Source: an uncultured Acetatifactor sp. | GTDB lineage: Bacteria; Bacillota; Clostridia; Lachnospirales; Lachnospiraceae | Direction of reading: 5' to 3' | Length of the DNA: 64,000 nucleotides | Assembly: GCA_910588225.1 (NCBI GenBank) | Contig: CAJUQT010000012.1 | Coordinates: 1 to 64,000, forward strand | Shown: positions 52,280 to 61,290 of the stretch, in pieces | Layout: each line of letters starts with the position of its first letter | Position numbering within the stretch: position 1 is the stretch's first letter | Made by a program: the position numbers and the translations under genes | Notes under the pieces: generated by a model | Database searches by the model: none | What the model was told of the DNA's origin: nothing | The model's input: only the letters and a program-made list of their open reading frames with translations

Positions 52280-54385
52280 TCACTTATGGTTCGGAAGATC
52301 CTGTGCCACATCCTTCATGGAGAAGCTGATTCGTCCCATTCTGTCCTTACCCAGGCAGACCACAGTCACCATATCGCCCAGAGTCAGCACATCCTCCACT
52401 CTGTTGATTCTCTCTCTGGCAATCTTGGAGATATGAACCATACCTTCCTTACCGGGTGCAAATTCAAGGAACGCCCCAAACTCTTTGATGCTGACCACCT
52501 TGCCTTTGAAAATCTGTCCCTCCTCGAAATCAGTGACAATCATCTTAATCATTTCGATGGCTTTGTCCATCATTTCCTTATCGGTACCGCAAACGGACAC
52601 ATTTCCATCGTCAGTAATATCAATTTTTACGCCTGTACGGGCAATAATTTCATTGATGGTCTTTCCTCTCTGCCCCACAACATCCCCGATTCTCTCGGGA
52701 TCAATCTGAATGGAGATAATCTTCGGCGCATAAGGTCCCACTTCCGCTCTGGGCGCGGCAATGGCAGGCTTCATGCAATTATCCATGATAAACAGTCTCG
52801 CCTCCCGGCATCTTGCAATGGCACCTTCCACAATGGGTCTGGTCAGACCGTGAATCTTGATATCCATCTGAATGGCGGTGATGCCTTCTGTGGTACCGGT
52901 CACCTTGAAGTCCATGTCTCCGAAGAAGTCCTCCAGCCCCTGGATATCTGTAAGAAGTACAAAATCATCATCCGTCTCTCCGGTCACCAGGCCGCAGGAG
53001 ATGCCTGCCACCATCTTCTTAATAGGAACCCCTGCCGCCATCAGAGACATGCAGGAAGCACAGGTGGAAGCCATGGAAGTGGAACCGTTGGATTCAAAGG
53101 TCTCCGACACAGTGCGGATAGTATAAGGGAACTCTTCCTCACTGGGAAGCACAGGAATCAAAGCTCTCTCCGCCAGCGCACCATGACCGATCTCACGCCT
53201 TCCGGGCCCCCGGGAAGGTTTCGTCTCGCCCACAGAATAGGAAGGGAAATTATAATGATGCATATATCTCTTGCTGACTTCATTCTCATCCAGTCCGTCA
53301 ATTCTCTGCTGCTCGGACAGAGGCGCCAGCGTACATATATTACAGATCTGGGTCTGTCCGCGTGTGAACATGGCGGAACCATGCACACGGGGAATAATGT
53401 CAACTTCGGCCGCCAGAGGACGAATCTGGGTGATCTCACGTCCGTCGGGACGTTTATGATCCTTCAGAATCATCTTGCGGACAGTCTTTTTCTCATACTG
53501 ATAGACAGCTTCTCCCAGAATGGCAAGCCAATCTTCCTTCTCTGCGAAAGCTTCCTCCAGCTTCTCTGTAATCGTCCGGATATTATTCTCACGGCTCTGC
53601 TTGTCGTCTGTGAACACAGCCACTTCCATTTCTTCCGGAGGCACGATTCTCTTCATCTCTTCAAACATTTCTTCCGGAATGGCACAGCTGGTATATTCGT
53701 GCTTTTTCTTCCCCACTTCCGCCACAATTCCGTCAATGAAAGCGATGATTGTCTGATTAATCTCATGGGCCTTATAGATGGCCTCAAGCATTTTGTTCTC
53801 CGGAATCTCATTGGCTCCGGCTTCAATCATGATGACCTTCTCCCTTGTGGATGCCACGGTCAGATTCAGATCCCCGTTCTTCCACTGCTCCTGGGAAGGA
53901 TTTACAACAAATTCTCCATCTATCATGCCCATCTGTGTCATTGCACAGGGACCGTCAAAGGGAATATCCGAGATACTGGTTGCAATGGCCGCACCCAGCA
54001 TTGCAACCAGTTCAGGTCGGCACTGAGGATCCACGCTCATCACCATATTGTTCAGGGTTACGTCATTGCGGTAATCCTTCGGGAACAGGGGGCGCATGGG
54101 CCTGTCAATGACACGGCTGGTCAGCACCGCGTTCTCGCTGGCCTTCCCCTCCCTCTTGTTAAATCCACCGGGAATCTTCCCCACGGCGTACATTTTCTCC
54201 TCGAACTCCACGCTCAGCGGGAAAAAGTCGATTCCCTCTCTGGGCTTGTCCGAAGCAGTGGCGGTACTGAGCACCACGGTATCTCCATAATGCATGAACG
54301 CACATCCGTTTGCCTGCTTCCCCACACGGTTGATATCAACCTTCAGCGTACGCCCGGCCAAATCCATTTCATAGGTCTTGTACAT
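52280..54385 (-). CDS. pnp: Polyribonucleotide nucleotidyltransferase (PNPase)
   Basis: A 701-residue 3'-5' phosphorolytic exoribonuclease. Two RNase PH domains separated by a helical domain (first from residue 10, second from about 310 with GRGPGRREIGHGALAERAL), then KH (IGDVVGQRGKTINEIIARTG) and S1 (GQIFKGKVVSIKEFGAFLEF) domains. Start at 54385 has GGAGG seven bases upstream. It follows rpsO as in most bacteria, with a long hairpin in the gap. Confidence 0.96.
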   Translation of the reverse strand: MYKTYEMDLAGRTLKVDINRVGKQANGCAFMHYGDTVVLSTATASDKPREGIDFFPLSVEFEEKMYAVGKIPGGFNKREGKASENAVLTSRVIDRPMRPLFPKDYRNDVTLNNMVMSVDPQCRPELVAMLGAAIATSISDIPFDGPCAMTQMGMIDGEFVVNPSQEQWKNGDLNLTVASTREKVIMIEAGANEIPENKMLEAIYKAHEINQTIIAFIDGIVAEVGKKKHEYTSCAIPEEMFEEMKRIVPPEEMEVAVFTDDKQSRENNIRTITEKLEEAFAEKEDWLAILGEAVYQYEKKTVRKMILKDHKRPDGREITQIRPLAAEVDIIPRVHGSAMFTRGQTQICNICTLAPLSEQQRIDGLDENEVSKRYMHHYNFPSYSVGETKPSRGPGRREIGHGALAERALIPVLPSEEEFPYTIRTVSETFESNGSTSMASTCASCMSLMAAGVPIKKMVAGISCGLVTGETDDDFVLLTDIQGLEDFFGDMDFKVTGTTEGITAIQMDIKIHGLTRPIVEGAIARCREARLFIMDNCMKPAIAAPRAEVGPYAPKIISIQIDPERIGDVVGQRGKTINEIIARTGVKIDITDDGNVSVCGTDKEMMDKAIEMIKMIVTDFEEGQIFKGKVVSIKEFGAFLEFAPGKEGMVHISKIARERINRVEDVLTLGDMVTVVCLGKDRMGRISFSMKDVAQDLPNHK

Positions 54386-54470
54386 AAAAATCCTCCATTC
54401 CACCGTCCTTGCGGTTCTTTTCTTAATATTCTGCGGTCAAAATGCAGATATTACATCTTCCGCAGATACA

Positions 54471-54556
54471 GGAACAGAAGATACCGAAACTACTGAAAAA
54501 AGCATGTCCCAACACCACATATTCTTTTCAGCGGTCTCGGAACTTTCTTCTGTTCC
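54471..54556 (-). promoter_or_regulatory. Long stem-loop in the pnp leader
   Basis: Leftward GGAACAGAAGA (54556-54546) pairs with TCTTCTGTTCC (54481-54471); inner CTGAAAA/TTTTCAG pairs continue the stem for about 30 imperfect pairs. In E. coli a long rpsO-pnp intergenic hairpin is cut by RNase III for autoregulation; this may be the equivalent. Confidence 0.6.
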
Positions 54557-54631
54557 GGATTGCCGCTACACAAAACTGACATCTGCCCTTCCCGCTGTCC
54601 TGGGAAACCTGCATCTGTCCTTTCTCAACGC

Positions 54632-54672
54632 AAAAAACGGAGAGCCGGACCTTCGTCGGCCTTCCTCCGTTT
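54632..54672 (-). terminator. Terminator behind rpsO
   Basis: Leftward AACGGAG ... CTCCGTT with inner GGCC/GGCC-like pairs, followed by TTTTTTG. It partly separates rpsO from pnp. Confidence 0.8.
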
Positions 54673-54682
54673 TCAATCAGCT

Positions 54683-54949
54683 TTATTTTCTTAAGCCAAG
54701 TCTCTCAATCAGAGAACGGTATCTCTCAATATCCTTCTTCTTCAGGTACTCCAGAAGTCCGCGCCTCTGACCTACCATTTTCAGCATACCACGGCGGGAG
54801 TGATGGTCCTTCGGGTTCACCTTCAAATGCTCGGTGAGCTCCTGAATTCTTGCCGTCAAAACGGCTACCTGTACCTCAGGTGAACCGGTATCGCCGGGCG
54901 TCCTGGCATACTCGTTCATAATTGCTGTCTTTTTTTCCTTAGAAATCAT
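54683..54949 (-). CDS. rpsO: 30S ribosomal protein S15
   Basis: An 88-residue primary rRNA-binding protein. The sequence is canonical (TPGDTGSPEVQVAVLTARI, HLKVNPKDHHSRRGMLKMVG, QRRGLLEYLKKKD). Contacts with 16S rRNA use the HxxxDHHSRRG segment, which is intact. It has AGGAGGAAGG before the ATG and its own promoter. Confidence 0.97.
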   Translation of the reverse strand: MISKEKKTAIMNEYARTPGDTGSPEVQVAVLTARIQELTEHLKVNPKDHHSRRGMLKMVGQRRGLLEYLKKKDIERYRSLIERLGLRK

Positions 54950-55087
54950 TTTTCCTTCCTCCTGAAATTATAACCGCCTGACACCAGGACCGGGTCGGAG
55001 TATCCCGTATCCGAGCATCGGCTGAATCATATGTGAGGCCTATGCCTTACACTTGATTATCTTAGCATATTTCCCGGAAATTGTAAA
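54950..55087 (-). promoter_or_regulatory. rpsO promoter and structured leader
   Basis: Leftward TTTACA (55087-55082), 17 bases, TAAGAT (55064-55059). The leader of about 100 bases is rich in short self-complementary runs (CGGATACGGGATACTCCG). S15 commonly represses its own translation through such leaders; this is inference. Confidence 0.6.
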
Positions 55088-55097
55088 CCGGTATTTT

Positions 55098-56129
55098 CTA
55101 ATCCTGCAATATCCTCACATACTTCACAGGTGTACGGTACTTATAGTTGCTGATCTTGATACCTGTCTTGACACTGCTTGCGTGAATTACCTGTCCTCCG
55201 CCGATATAAATCGCCACATGATTAATGGTTCCCCGGCTGTTGCCATAGAAGACGAGATCACCCGGCTGCAAATCTCCGGCAGAAATCTTCGTTCCCGAAT
55301 TCGCCTGGGAGCCGGAGTGATGAGGCAGCGATACCCCAAATTTCTTGAACACACTCAATACAAAGCCGGAGCAGTCGGCCCCTTTTGTCAGACTGGTTCC
55401 GCCCCACACATAACGGTTACCCAGGAACTGCTTCGCATATTCCACCAGTTCCACACGCACATCGGATACACCCGCACCATACAGAAGCTCGGTCATGGTA
55501 ATGGCAGTGTCAAGCTTCTCCGTCACCGTCACATACTCTGCCGCCACATAGGCCTCCTCATCATCAATGCCGACTTTTATCCATCCCTCCAGCGTCTCTA
55601 TATATTCCAGTTCCTCTCCCTGAGGCACCTGGGTGAGAACGGCACTTTCCGTATTGGCTTCATCCCGCACATTCAGACCATCCGTATTCACTACAACCAC
55701 AGTATGCACCAGTTCGTTCGCCTTCAGCTTCGCGTCCGGTCCGATCAACAGATAATCCAGATTCACATACCCTTCCACTTCCCCTGAAGTAATATGAGCC
55801 CAGCCATCTACGGTTTCCAGCACTTCACACACCGAATTCTTCGGCATCTTTCCTACCATTTTGCTATCGGTGGAAGGCTCCTGCCGCACGTTCAGATTCC
55901 CGCTCTCCACATTGGCAACCCCAATGTTGGTATATCCCCAGGCAGCGCCCTGTGCCTGCTGCGCCGCTTCAATGTATTCCTCTGTAGTCAGGCTGGTTTC
56001 CAGCAAAGTCGTCACCCCGGCAAACTGGAGTACATTCTCTTCCGCAAATACGGTTAACGGTTCCAACGCCAGACAAAGCATCAATCCTGCCGAAGCCATT
56101 GCGATCTTTCTGTTTTTTGAATATTTCAT
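55098..56129 (-). CDS. Secreted NlpC/P60 peptidoglycan hydrolase with SH3 domains
   Basis: A 343-residue exported enzyme. Signal peptide to about residue 30 (AMASAGLMLCLALEPLTVFA). Two bacterial SH3 domains follow (SGNLNVRQEPSTDSKMVGKM; TDGLNVRDEANTESAVLTQV), then NlpC/P60 at about 220-343 with catalytic Cys in GADCSGFVLS, His in INHVAIYIGGG and polar VIHASS. It cuts D-Glu-mDAP bonds in the wall. ATG at 56129 has AGAGGG eight bases upstream. It has a consensus promoter and a structured leader. Confidence 0.94.
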   Translation of the reverse strand: MKYSKNRKIAMASAGLMLCLALEPLTVFAEENVLQFAGVTTLLETSLTTEEYIEAAQQAQGAAWGYTNIGVANVESGNLNVRQEPSTDSKMVGKMPKNSVCEVLETVDGWAHITSGEVEGYVNLDYLLIGPDAKLKANELVHTVVVVNTDGLNVRDEANTESAVLTQVPQGEELEYIETLEGWIKVGIDDEEAYVAAEYVTVTEKLDTAITMTELLYGAGVSDVRVELVEYAKQFLGNRYVWGGTSLTKGADCSGFVLSVFKKFGVSLPHHSGSQANSGTKISAGDLQPGDLVFYGNSRGTINHVAIYIGGGQVIHASSVKTGIKISNYKYRTPVKYVRILQD

Positions 56130-56279
56130 GTATCTTCCCTCTGTAATATTACTGTCCACAACTTTCCCAGCGGCAGATACGCAGAAGCAGCTGCAAATCC
56201 ATTTCGCGGTACCGACAGGTGAACAGTAACTCTGTGAACTATCGTTTGAATTGTTACAAATTTGTTAAATCTATTACAA
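56130..56279 (-). other. Structured 5' leader of the NlpC/P60 gene
   Basis: A leader of about 145 bases. ACTGTTCAC (56227-56219) can pair with GTGGACAGT (56159-56151), enclosing 59 bases with further small stems. NlpC/P60 genes are often under c-di-AMP riboswitches, but I could not match that consensus. Confidence 0.4.
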
Positions 56280-56308
56280 ATTATACACAGACACTGTCCA
56301 TCTGTCAA
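56280..56308 (-). promoter_or_regulatory. Consensus sigma-A promoter of the NlpC/P60 gene
   Basis: Leftward TTGACA (56308-56303), 17 bases, TATAAT (56285-56280): a perfect match in both hexamers. Confidence 0.9.
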
Positions 56309-56347
56309 CAAAAAGTTAATGACTTATGAAATATTCCTGTCAGGCCT

Positions 56348-57985
56348 CTAATCTTCTGCCGTCTCGGCCTCAATGATAGCAAATGCAATGTTGGTGGCAT
56401 GGTCTGCCACACGCTCCAGTCCCGAAGTGAGATCGGAGAACATCATTCCGGCCTCCGGCGTACATTCTCCCTGGGCCAGACGACGTACATGAGCTCTCTG
56501 TATTTCTTTTTCCTTTGCATCTACCTTGTTCTCCAGCTCAATGACCTCCTGCATATGACTTTCATCACTTCTGGCAAACATATCAATGGAATAGCGCATC
56601 AGGTTATTCACCATATCCAGGATTTCTCCCAGCTCCCTCTGCGCGTCGCCGCTCAGAGAAATATTCTGTTCTTTGCGCATTTTCGCGGCATCCGCCACAT
56701 TCTCCGCATGGTCACCGATTCTCTCGATGTCATTAGCCACATGGAACAGAGCTCCGAGACTTTTCAGGTCCTCTATTGGAAGGGTTGTCTGATTGATTTT
56801 CACCAGATAATCCGTGATGGCATGGCTGAGGAAATCAATATTTTCCTCCACCTCATAAACCTCCGCAATGTCTTCCTCATCCAACGTAATCAGCGCGTTG
56901 AAAGCCCGGTTCAGATTCTCGCTTGCCAGAGAAGCCATGCGGTCCAGCTCTTTGATGACTTCCACCACTGCGGTAGCCGGATTGAACACCACCTTGTCAC
57001 CGATATACTTCAGCTGGTGGCTTTCACGATAATTTACCTTTCTGTCCTCTCCCGGCACACAGAGACAGGAGAGCTTCACAATCCATCCGGAGAAGGGGAA
57101 CAGAACCACCACCTGGAAGATTTTGATTATGGTATGGGCATTGGCCACAAAACGTCCCTTATCCGAGGACACCATCCAAATCAGCTTTGACACCGGCTCT
57201 TCCGCCGCAAAGAGAATCAGATAGAGAATAACCGTCCCAATCACATTAAACCAGAAGTGAATCAACGCCGCTCTCTTTGCGTCCTTTTTCCCTGCCATGG
57301 AAGCCAGCAGCGCCGTGGTACATGCGCCGATATTACAGCCCAGAATGATATAAAGCGACATGGAAAGCGACAGCAGATCCTGATTGGCCAACAGAAGCAC
57401 AATACTCACCGTGACGGAAGAGCTCTGTATAATTGTGGTCAGGGCCAGTCCCACCAGAGTAGCCACTATAGGCGTCTTCAGAGATCCCAGCAGACTCACG
57501 ATTTCCGGCACTTCCCGCATTCCGGCCATGGAGGCGGACATGGTGCTGAGCCCCAGAAACAATACGCCGAAGCCGATAATGATGTCGGCAAATTTCCTGA
57601 TTTTTTCCTTCCTGCAGAACATGGCAGCCAGAACCCCTGCCAGCAGAATCACGGGTGCGTAAGCGGAAAGATTAAAAGATACCAGCTGTGAAGTGACTGT
57701 GGTACCGATATTGGCACCGAATATAACGCCTGCAGCCTGATACAGATTCATCAGACCGGCATTGACAAAGCTGACTACCATCGCCGTACAGGCCGACGAG
57801 GATTGTATGATACCAGTAAAGACAATACCGACGATCATACCGCTGAAGCGGTTTGTGGTGAAGAATTCCAGAATCCGCCGCAGCCTTGCGCCCGCAACCT
57901 TTTCTATGGAATCACTCATCACGCGCATGCCAAACAGAAAAAGCCCAAGGCCGCCTGCCATTGACAAAATTATACTTGCGTTCAT
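56348..57985 (-). CDS. Na+/phosphate cotransporter with PhoU-like domain
   Basis: A 545-residue membrane protein. Two inverted Na/Pi-cotransporter repeats carry the paired QSSS motifs (GIIQSSSACTAMVVSFVNAG and TIIQSSSVTVSIVLLLANQ); eight or nine helices reach about residue 310. A cytoplasmic PhoU-like helical domain follows (about 340-540). It takes up phosphate with Na+. It lies 27 bases behind ribF and is probably co-transcribed with the infB-ribF string. Confidence 0.93.
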   Translation of the reverse strand: MNASIILSMAGGLGLFLFGMRVMSDSIEKVAGARLRRILEFFTTNRFSGMIVGIVFTGIIQSSSACTAMVVSFVNAGLMNLYQAAGVIFGANIGTTVTSQLVSFNLSAYAPVILLAGVLAAMFCRKEKIRKFADIIIGFGVLFLGLSTMSASMAGMREVPEIVSLLGSLKTPIVATLVGLALTTIIQSSSVTVSIVLLLANQDLLSLSMSLYIILGCNIGACTTALLASMAGKKDAKRAALIHFWFNVIGTVILYLILFAAEEPVSKLIWMVSSDKGRFVANAHTIIKIFQVVVLFPFSGWIVKLSCLCVPGEDRKVNYRESHQLKYIGDKVVFNPATAVVEVIKELDRMASLASENLNRAFNALITLDEEDIAEVYEVEENIDFLSHAITDYLVKINQTTLPIEDLKSLGALFHVANDIERIGDHAENVADAAKMRKEQNISLSGDAQRELGEILDMVNNLMRYSIDMFARSDESHMQEVIELENKVDAKEKEIQRAHVRRLAQGECTPEAGMMFSDLTSGLERVADHATNIAFAIIEAETAED

Positions 57986-58012
57986 TCGTTCTCCCTATCC
58001 TGTTTTCTTTTG

Positions 58013-58933
58013 TTACTGCCCGCAAAATCTCCTTCCGGCAGCAATATCCTCCCGAATCTGTGTCTTCAGAGCCTCCATGCTCTCGAAGCGCCGTTCCGGC
58101 CTGTGAAATACATCCAGACTGACTTCAATGTACGCTCCGTATACATTTTCCTCAAAGTCGTACAGAAAAGATTCCACTCCCATCACCCGGTCCGCCGTGA
58201 CCGTGGGCTTATATCCCACATTGCTCACCGCCCGGTATCTCCGCTCCCCGATGCGGACTCGGGAAAAATATACACCGTTGGGCGGCAGAAGCTTATTGTC
58301 CGGCGGCAGAAGATTTACCGTGGGAAATCCCAGTGTATGGCCAATGTGCTTTCCCCTGACCACTTTTCCCGTGACTGTATAGGACATGCCCAGCATCCTG
58401 CCCGCCGTCTCCATGTTTCCTTTTTCCACCTGCTCCCGCACCAGTGTGGAGCTCACTTCCCGCCCTTCCAGACACACCTTGTCCACGGTCGTCACTTCAA
58501 AGCCCAGTTCCGGACCCAGTCTGCGCAGAAGCGCCGCGTTGCCCGCGCCCCTCGCCCCGAAGGAAAGATCACTTCCCGCCGCCAGAAACCGCACTTTCAT
58601 CTGTTCGGCCAGAATCTGCCTGGCAAACCGCTCAGGGGGTGTGGCCGCAGTCTCTCTGTTCAGCGGAAATTCAATCAGAATCTCCACTCCAAGCCTTTCA
58701 AATAAAAGGCGCTTCTCCTCCCTGGTGGTCAGTTCCTTCCCGTCATTCCCCCCGAAAAATACGGCAGGGGAAGGGTCAAAAGTAAAAACACAGGCAGTCA
58801 GCCCTTTTTCCCTGCGGGACAGAATCTCCTCCAGAAGTCTCTTGTGGCCAATGTGTATCCCGTCAAATTTTCCAAGGGCAACTGCCGTATCCCTGTTCAG
58901 CTTAAATTGTGTCGTATCTGTAATGATTTCCAA
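58013..58933 (-). CDS. ribF: Bifunctional riboflavin kinase / FAD synthetase
   Basis: A 306-residue enzyme making FMN and FAD from riboflavin. The N-terminal nucleotidyltransferase has GKFDGIHIGHKRLLEEI and FAAGSDLSFGARGAGNA-like residues; the C-terminal flavokinase has GKHIGHTLGFPTVNLLP and the end DVFHRPERRFESMEALKTQI. Six bases separate it from truB. Confidence 0.95.
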   Translation of the reverse strand: MEIITDTTQFKLNRDTAVALGKFDGIHIGHKRLLEEILSRREKGLTACVFTFDPSPAVFFGGNDGKELTTREEKRLLFERLGVEILIEFPLNRETAATPPERFARQILAEQMKVRFLAAGSDLSFGARGAGNAALLRRLGPELGFEVTTVDKVCLEGREVSSTLVREQVEKGNMETAGRMLGMSYTVTGKVVRGKHIGHTLGFPTVNLLPPDNKLLPPNGVYFSRVRIGERRYRAVSNVGYKPTVTADRVMGVESFLYDFEENVYGAYIEVSLDVFHRPERRFESMEALKTQIREDIAAGRRFCGQ

Positions 58934-58939
58934 AAAGAC

Positions 58940-59845
58940 TCACTCTTTCTCCAAAAACATTTTCACCGGCCTGTACCATTTCCGCCCGGCCTCATAAGCG
59001 TAGATTCCGCAGAAGCCTTTGTCGGCTCCATACATCCGTACCCATCTCTCCGGTGCATACACTTTCTTCTCCACCGTCTGTTCCGGTAAAATAGCATTTC
59101 CATTCTCCAGCAGCCTGCCATAGTCCTTCCGTACATGCAGTACCGGACAGCCGCTGAAAACACTGTCCACAGGAAGTATTGCTTCCTCCAGCCGGCCTGT
59201 ATCTTTCAACTGCTGCATTTCCTCCAGCTTATATCCGTTTTCCAGCCGAAATTCTCCCACGGCAGTTCGCCGCAGACTCTGCATGGTACCTCCGCACCCC
59301 AGCTTTTCTCCGATGTCCGCACAAAGTGTCCGAATATAGGTTCCTTTGGAGCAGACTGTCCGAAACCGGACTACCGGCAGACTGCATTCCAGAATCTCCA
59401 GTTCCCGTATGAAAACAGTACGGGGCCTGCGCTCCACTTCTTTTCCGGCACGGGCCAGCTCGTACAGCTTTTTGCCGTTCACCTTCAATGCAGAGTACAT
59501 AGGCGGAATCTGGCTGTACTCTCCCTGAAAGGACAATATCGCTTCCTGTACCTTTTCCTCCGAAGACTCCGGATTGTGCTGCGCCAGCACTTTCCCGGTG
59601 ATATCCTGAGTGTCTGTCACCACTCCAAGCAAAAGCTCCGCCACATATTCCTTATCTCTGTCCGCCAGCATATCACACACTTTGGTGGCGCTTCCCAGGC
59701 AGACAGGCAGTACTCCCGTAGCCATGGGGTCAAGCGTTCCGGTGTGTCCCACTTTTTTCTGGCCGCAGATTCCACGCATTTTAGCCACCACATCGTGGGA
59801 AGTAAAATCCGGCATTTTATGGATTATCACTACTCCGTTTATCAT
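58940..59845 (-). CDS. truB: tRNA pseudouridine-55 synthase
   Basis: A 301-residue enzyme that makes pseudouridine 55 in tRNA. Catalytic Asp in KVGHTGTLDPMATGVLPVCL (about 33-52); VNGKKLYELARAGKEVERR and CSKGTYIRTLCADIGEKLG are typical. Its start lies 29 bases inside the nrnA coding end, so the two are coupled. Confidence 0.96.
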   Translation of the reverse strand: MINGVVIIHKMPDFTSHDVVAKMRGICGQKKVGHTGTLDPMATGVLPVCLGSATKVCDMLADRDKEYVAELLLGVVTDTQDITGKVLAQHNPESSEEKVQEAILSFQGEYSQIPPMYSALKVNGKKLYELARAGKEVERRPRTVFIRELEILECSLPVVRFRTVCSKGTYIRTLCADIGEKLGCGGTMQSLRRTAVGEFRLENGYKLEEMQQLKDTGRLEEAILPVDSVFSGCPVLHVRKDYGRLLENGNAILPEQTVEKKVYAPERWVRMYGADKGFCGIYAYEAGRKWYRPVKMFLEKE

Positions 59846-60809
59846 GTTCCGATTCCCATTTCTTCAGCTGTTTTTCAATATGTAAGGAAAGATTATTCAC
59901 ACAGTCATGAAATGTACCCGCCATACTGCAGCCTGCCGCCCGCACGTGCCCTCCGCCTCCGAAATAGGCCGCCACCTCCGCGGCATTGACCTTCTCACTG
60001 GTACGCAGGCTTACCTTATACTCCAGCACACCTGTCTGATACATGAAAATGGCACACTCTACCCCTTCGATATTGCGCAGCTGATTCACAATGCCGTCCA
60101 GGTCCTTTGGCTCCGCATGATAAAAATCCATGGTCTTGCGGTCAATGGCGCTGACAATACAGGCGCCATCCAGAAAACGAATACTTTCCATCAACGTCCT
60201 GCCCATAATCTGAGCCTGCACATATGTCTTCTGATAAAAGGTCTCCTGTATCAATCCGGCAAAATCAAAGCCATAGCCAATCAGCTTTGCCCCCTTCTCC
60301 ATTGCGGCCGGGGTGGTATTCGAATACTGGAATACTCCGGTGTCATGAATCATTCCCACGTAGATGGCCATGGCCAAATCTTTATCCAGCCTGTCCGGCT
60401 CCATCAGATCATAGATGAGCTCACAGGTGGAACCAGCTTCCGGCCTGATATCATTTATCTGACCGCTGCCCGAATTACTGATATGATGATCTATATTAAT
60501 TGTCTTCGCAGCTGTCTGAAAATAAGGCAGCGCCCTTCCCAGTCTGTCGGCAGCACAGTCCAGCACAAAGAACACATCAAAAGGAGGCTCCTCCGGAAAA
60601 TCAGTAATGATTTCCAAAAAGCCCTTAATTCCTTTGAAAATGTCCGCCGGCTCTTCCAGATATACCTGCACCCGGGTCTGAGGACAGCACTTTTTCAGAT
60701 ACTGCCACAATCCCAGACAGGCGCCCACACAGTCGCCGTCCGGCCGCACATGGCCGCTGATTCCGATTCTCCCGGCTGCTTTACATTCTTCCAACAGATC
60801 TAATTTCAT
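59817..60809 (-). CDS. nrnA: DHH family oligoribonuclease / pAp phosphatase, NrnA-like
   Basis: A 330-residue phosphoesterase that degrades nanoRNA and pAp. DHH motifs: SGHVRPDGDCVGACLGL, FVLDCAADR, NIDHHISNSG, GMIHDTGVFQYSNT; DHHA1 end GGGGHVRAAGCS. It lies between rbfA and truB, the usual Firmicutes order. Confidence 0.94.
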   Translation of the reverse strand: MKLDLLEECKAAGRIGISGHVRPDGDCVGACLGLWQYLKKCCPQTRVQVYLEEPADIFKGIKGFLEIITDFPEEPPFDVFFVLDCAADRLGRALPYFQTAAKTINIDHHISNSGSGQINDIRPEAGSTCELIYDLMEPDRLDKDLAMAIYVGMIHDTGVFQYSNTTPAAMEKGAKLIGYGFDFAGLIQETFYQKTYVQAQIMGRTLMESIRFLDGACIVSAIDRKTMDFYHAEPKDLDGIVNQLRNIEGVECAIFMYQTGVLEYKVSLRTSEKVNAAEVAAYFGGGGHVRAAGCSMAGTFHDCVNNLSLHIEKQLKKWESEHDKRSSDNP

Positions 60810-60835
60810 TGATATTCCTATCCTCCATATCCGGT

Positions 60836-61246
60836 TCAGGAATGCGACTCTTCCTGCGGTCCGGTGTCCTCCCGTTTCCGCGCCATTTCGTCATCCCTGG
60901 CAATTACCTCATCGATTCGTCTGGACATACTGACACCATACGCAATCGACTGATCCATCACAAAACTGATCTCCGGTGTATTCCGCAGATTAATCACCTT
61001 TGCAATTCTGTTCTTAATAAAGCCTTCGGCGCTTTTCAGTCCTTCCAAAGTAGCACTCCGCGCCTCCTCGTCCCCCAGTACACTAATCCATGCCTTGCAG
61101 CTCTTCAAATCCGGAGCCACCTCCACAGACACCACACTGGTCCAGGGACTGATCCGGGGATCCTTGATTTCTCCCCGGATTGTCTCCGCCAGCACACGCT
61201 GTACCTCCCCGTTGATACGGGTATTTTTTACACTGTTTTTTCTCAT
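60836..61246 (-). CDS. rbfA: Ribosome-binding factor A
   Basis: A 136-residue KH-like factor for late 30S maturation. MRKNSVKNTRINGEVQRVLA, RDPRIS-like KDPRISPWTSVVSVEV and LRNTPEISFVMDQSIAYG are typical. It lies 44 bases behind infB. Confidence 0.95.
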   Translation of the reverse strand: MRKNSVKNTRINGEVQRVLAETIRGEIKDPRISPWTSVVSVEVAPDLKSCKAWISVLGDEEARSATLEGLKSAEGFIKNRIAKVINLRNTPEISFVMDQSIAYGVSMSRRIDEVIARDDEMARKREDTGPQEESHS

Positions 61247-61290
61247 CTTTTATTCCTGCAAAAATCAACTGTCACATGCCAGGGCAGGTT

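Noticed and set aside
52037..54496. 819-codon plus-strand frame opposite pnp
   Set aside because: It mirrors PNPase exactly and its translation has no protein-like domain.
56130..56279. c-di-AMP (ydaO) riboswitch ahead of the NlpC/P60 gene
   Set aside because: The gene type suggested it, but the conserved sequence blocks of that riboswitch could not be found by eye.
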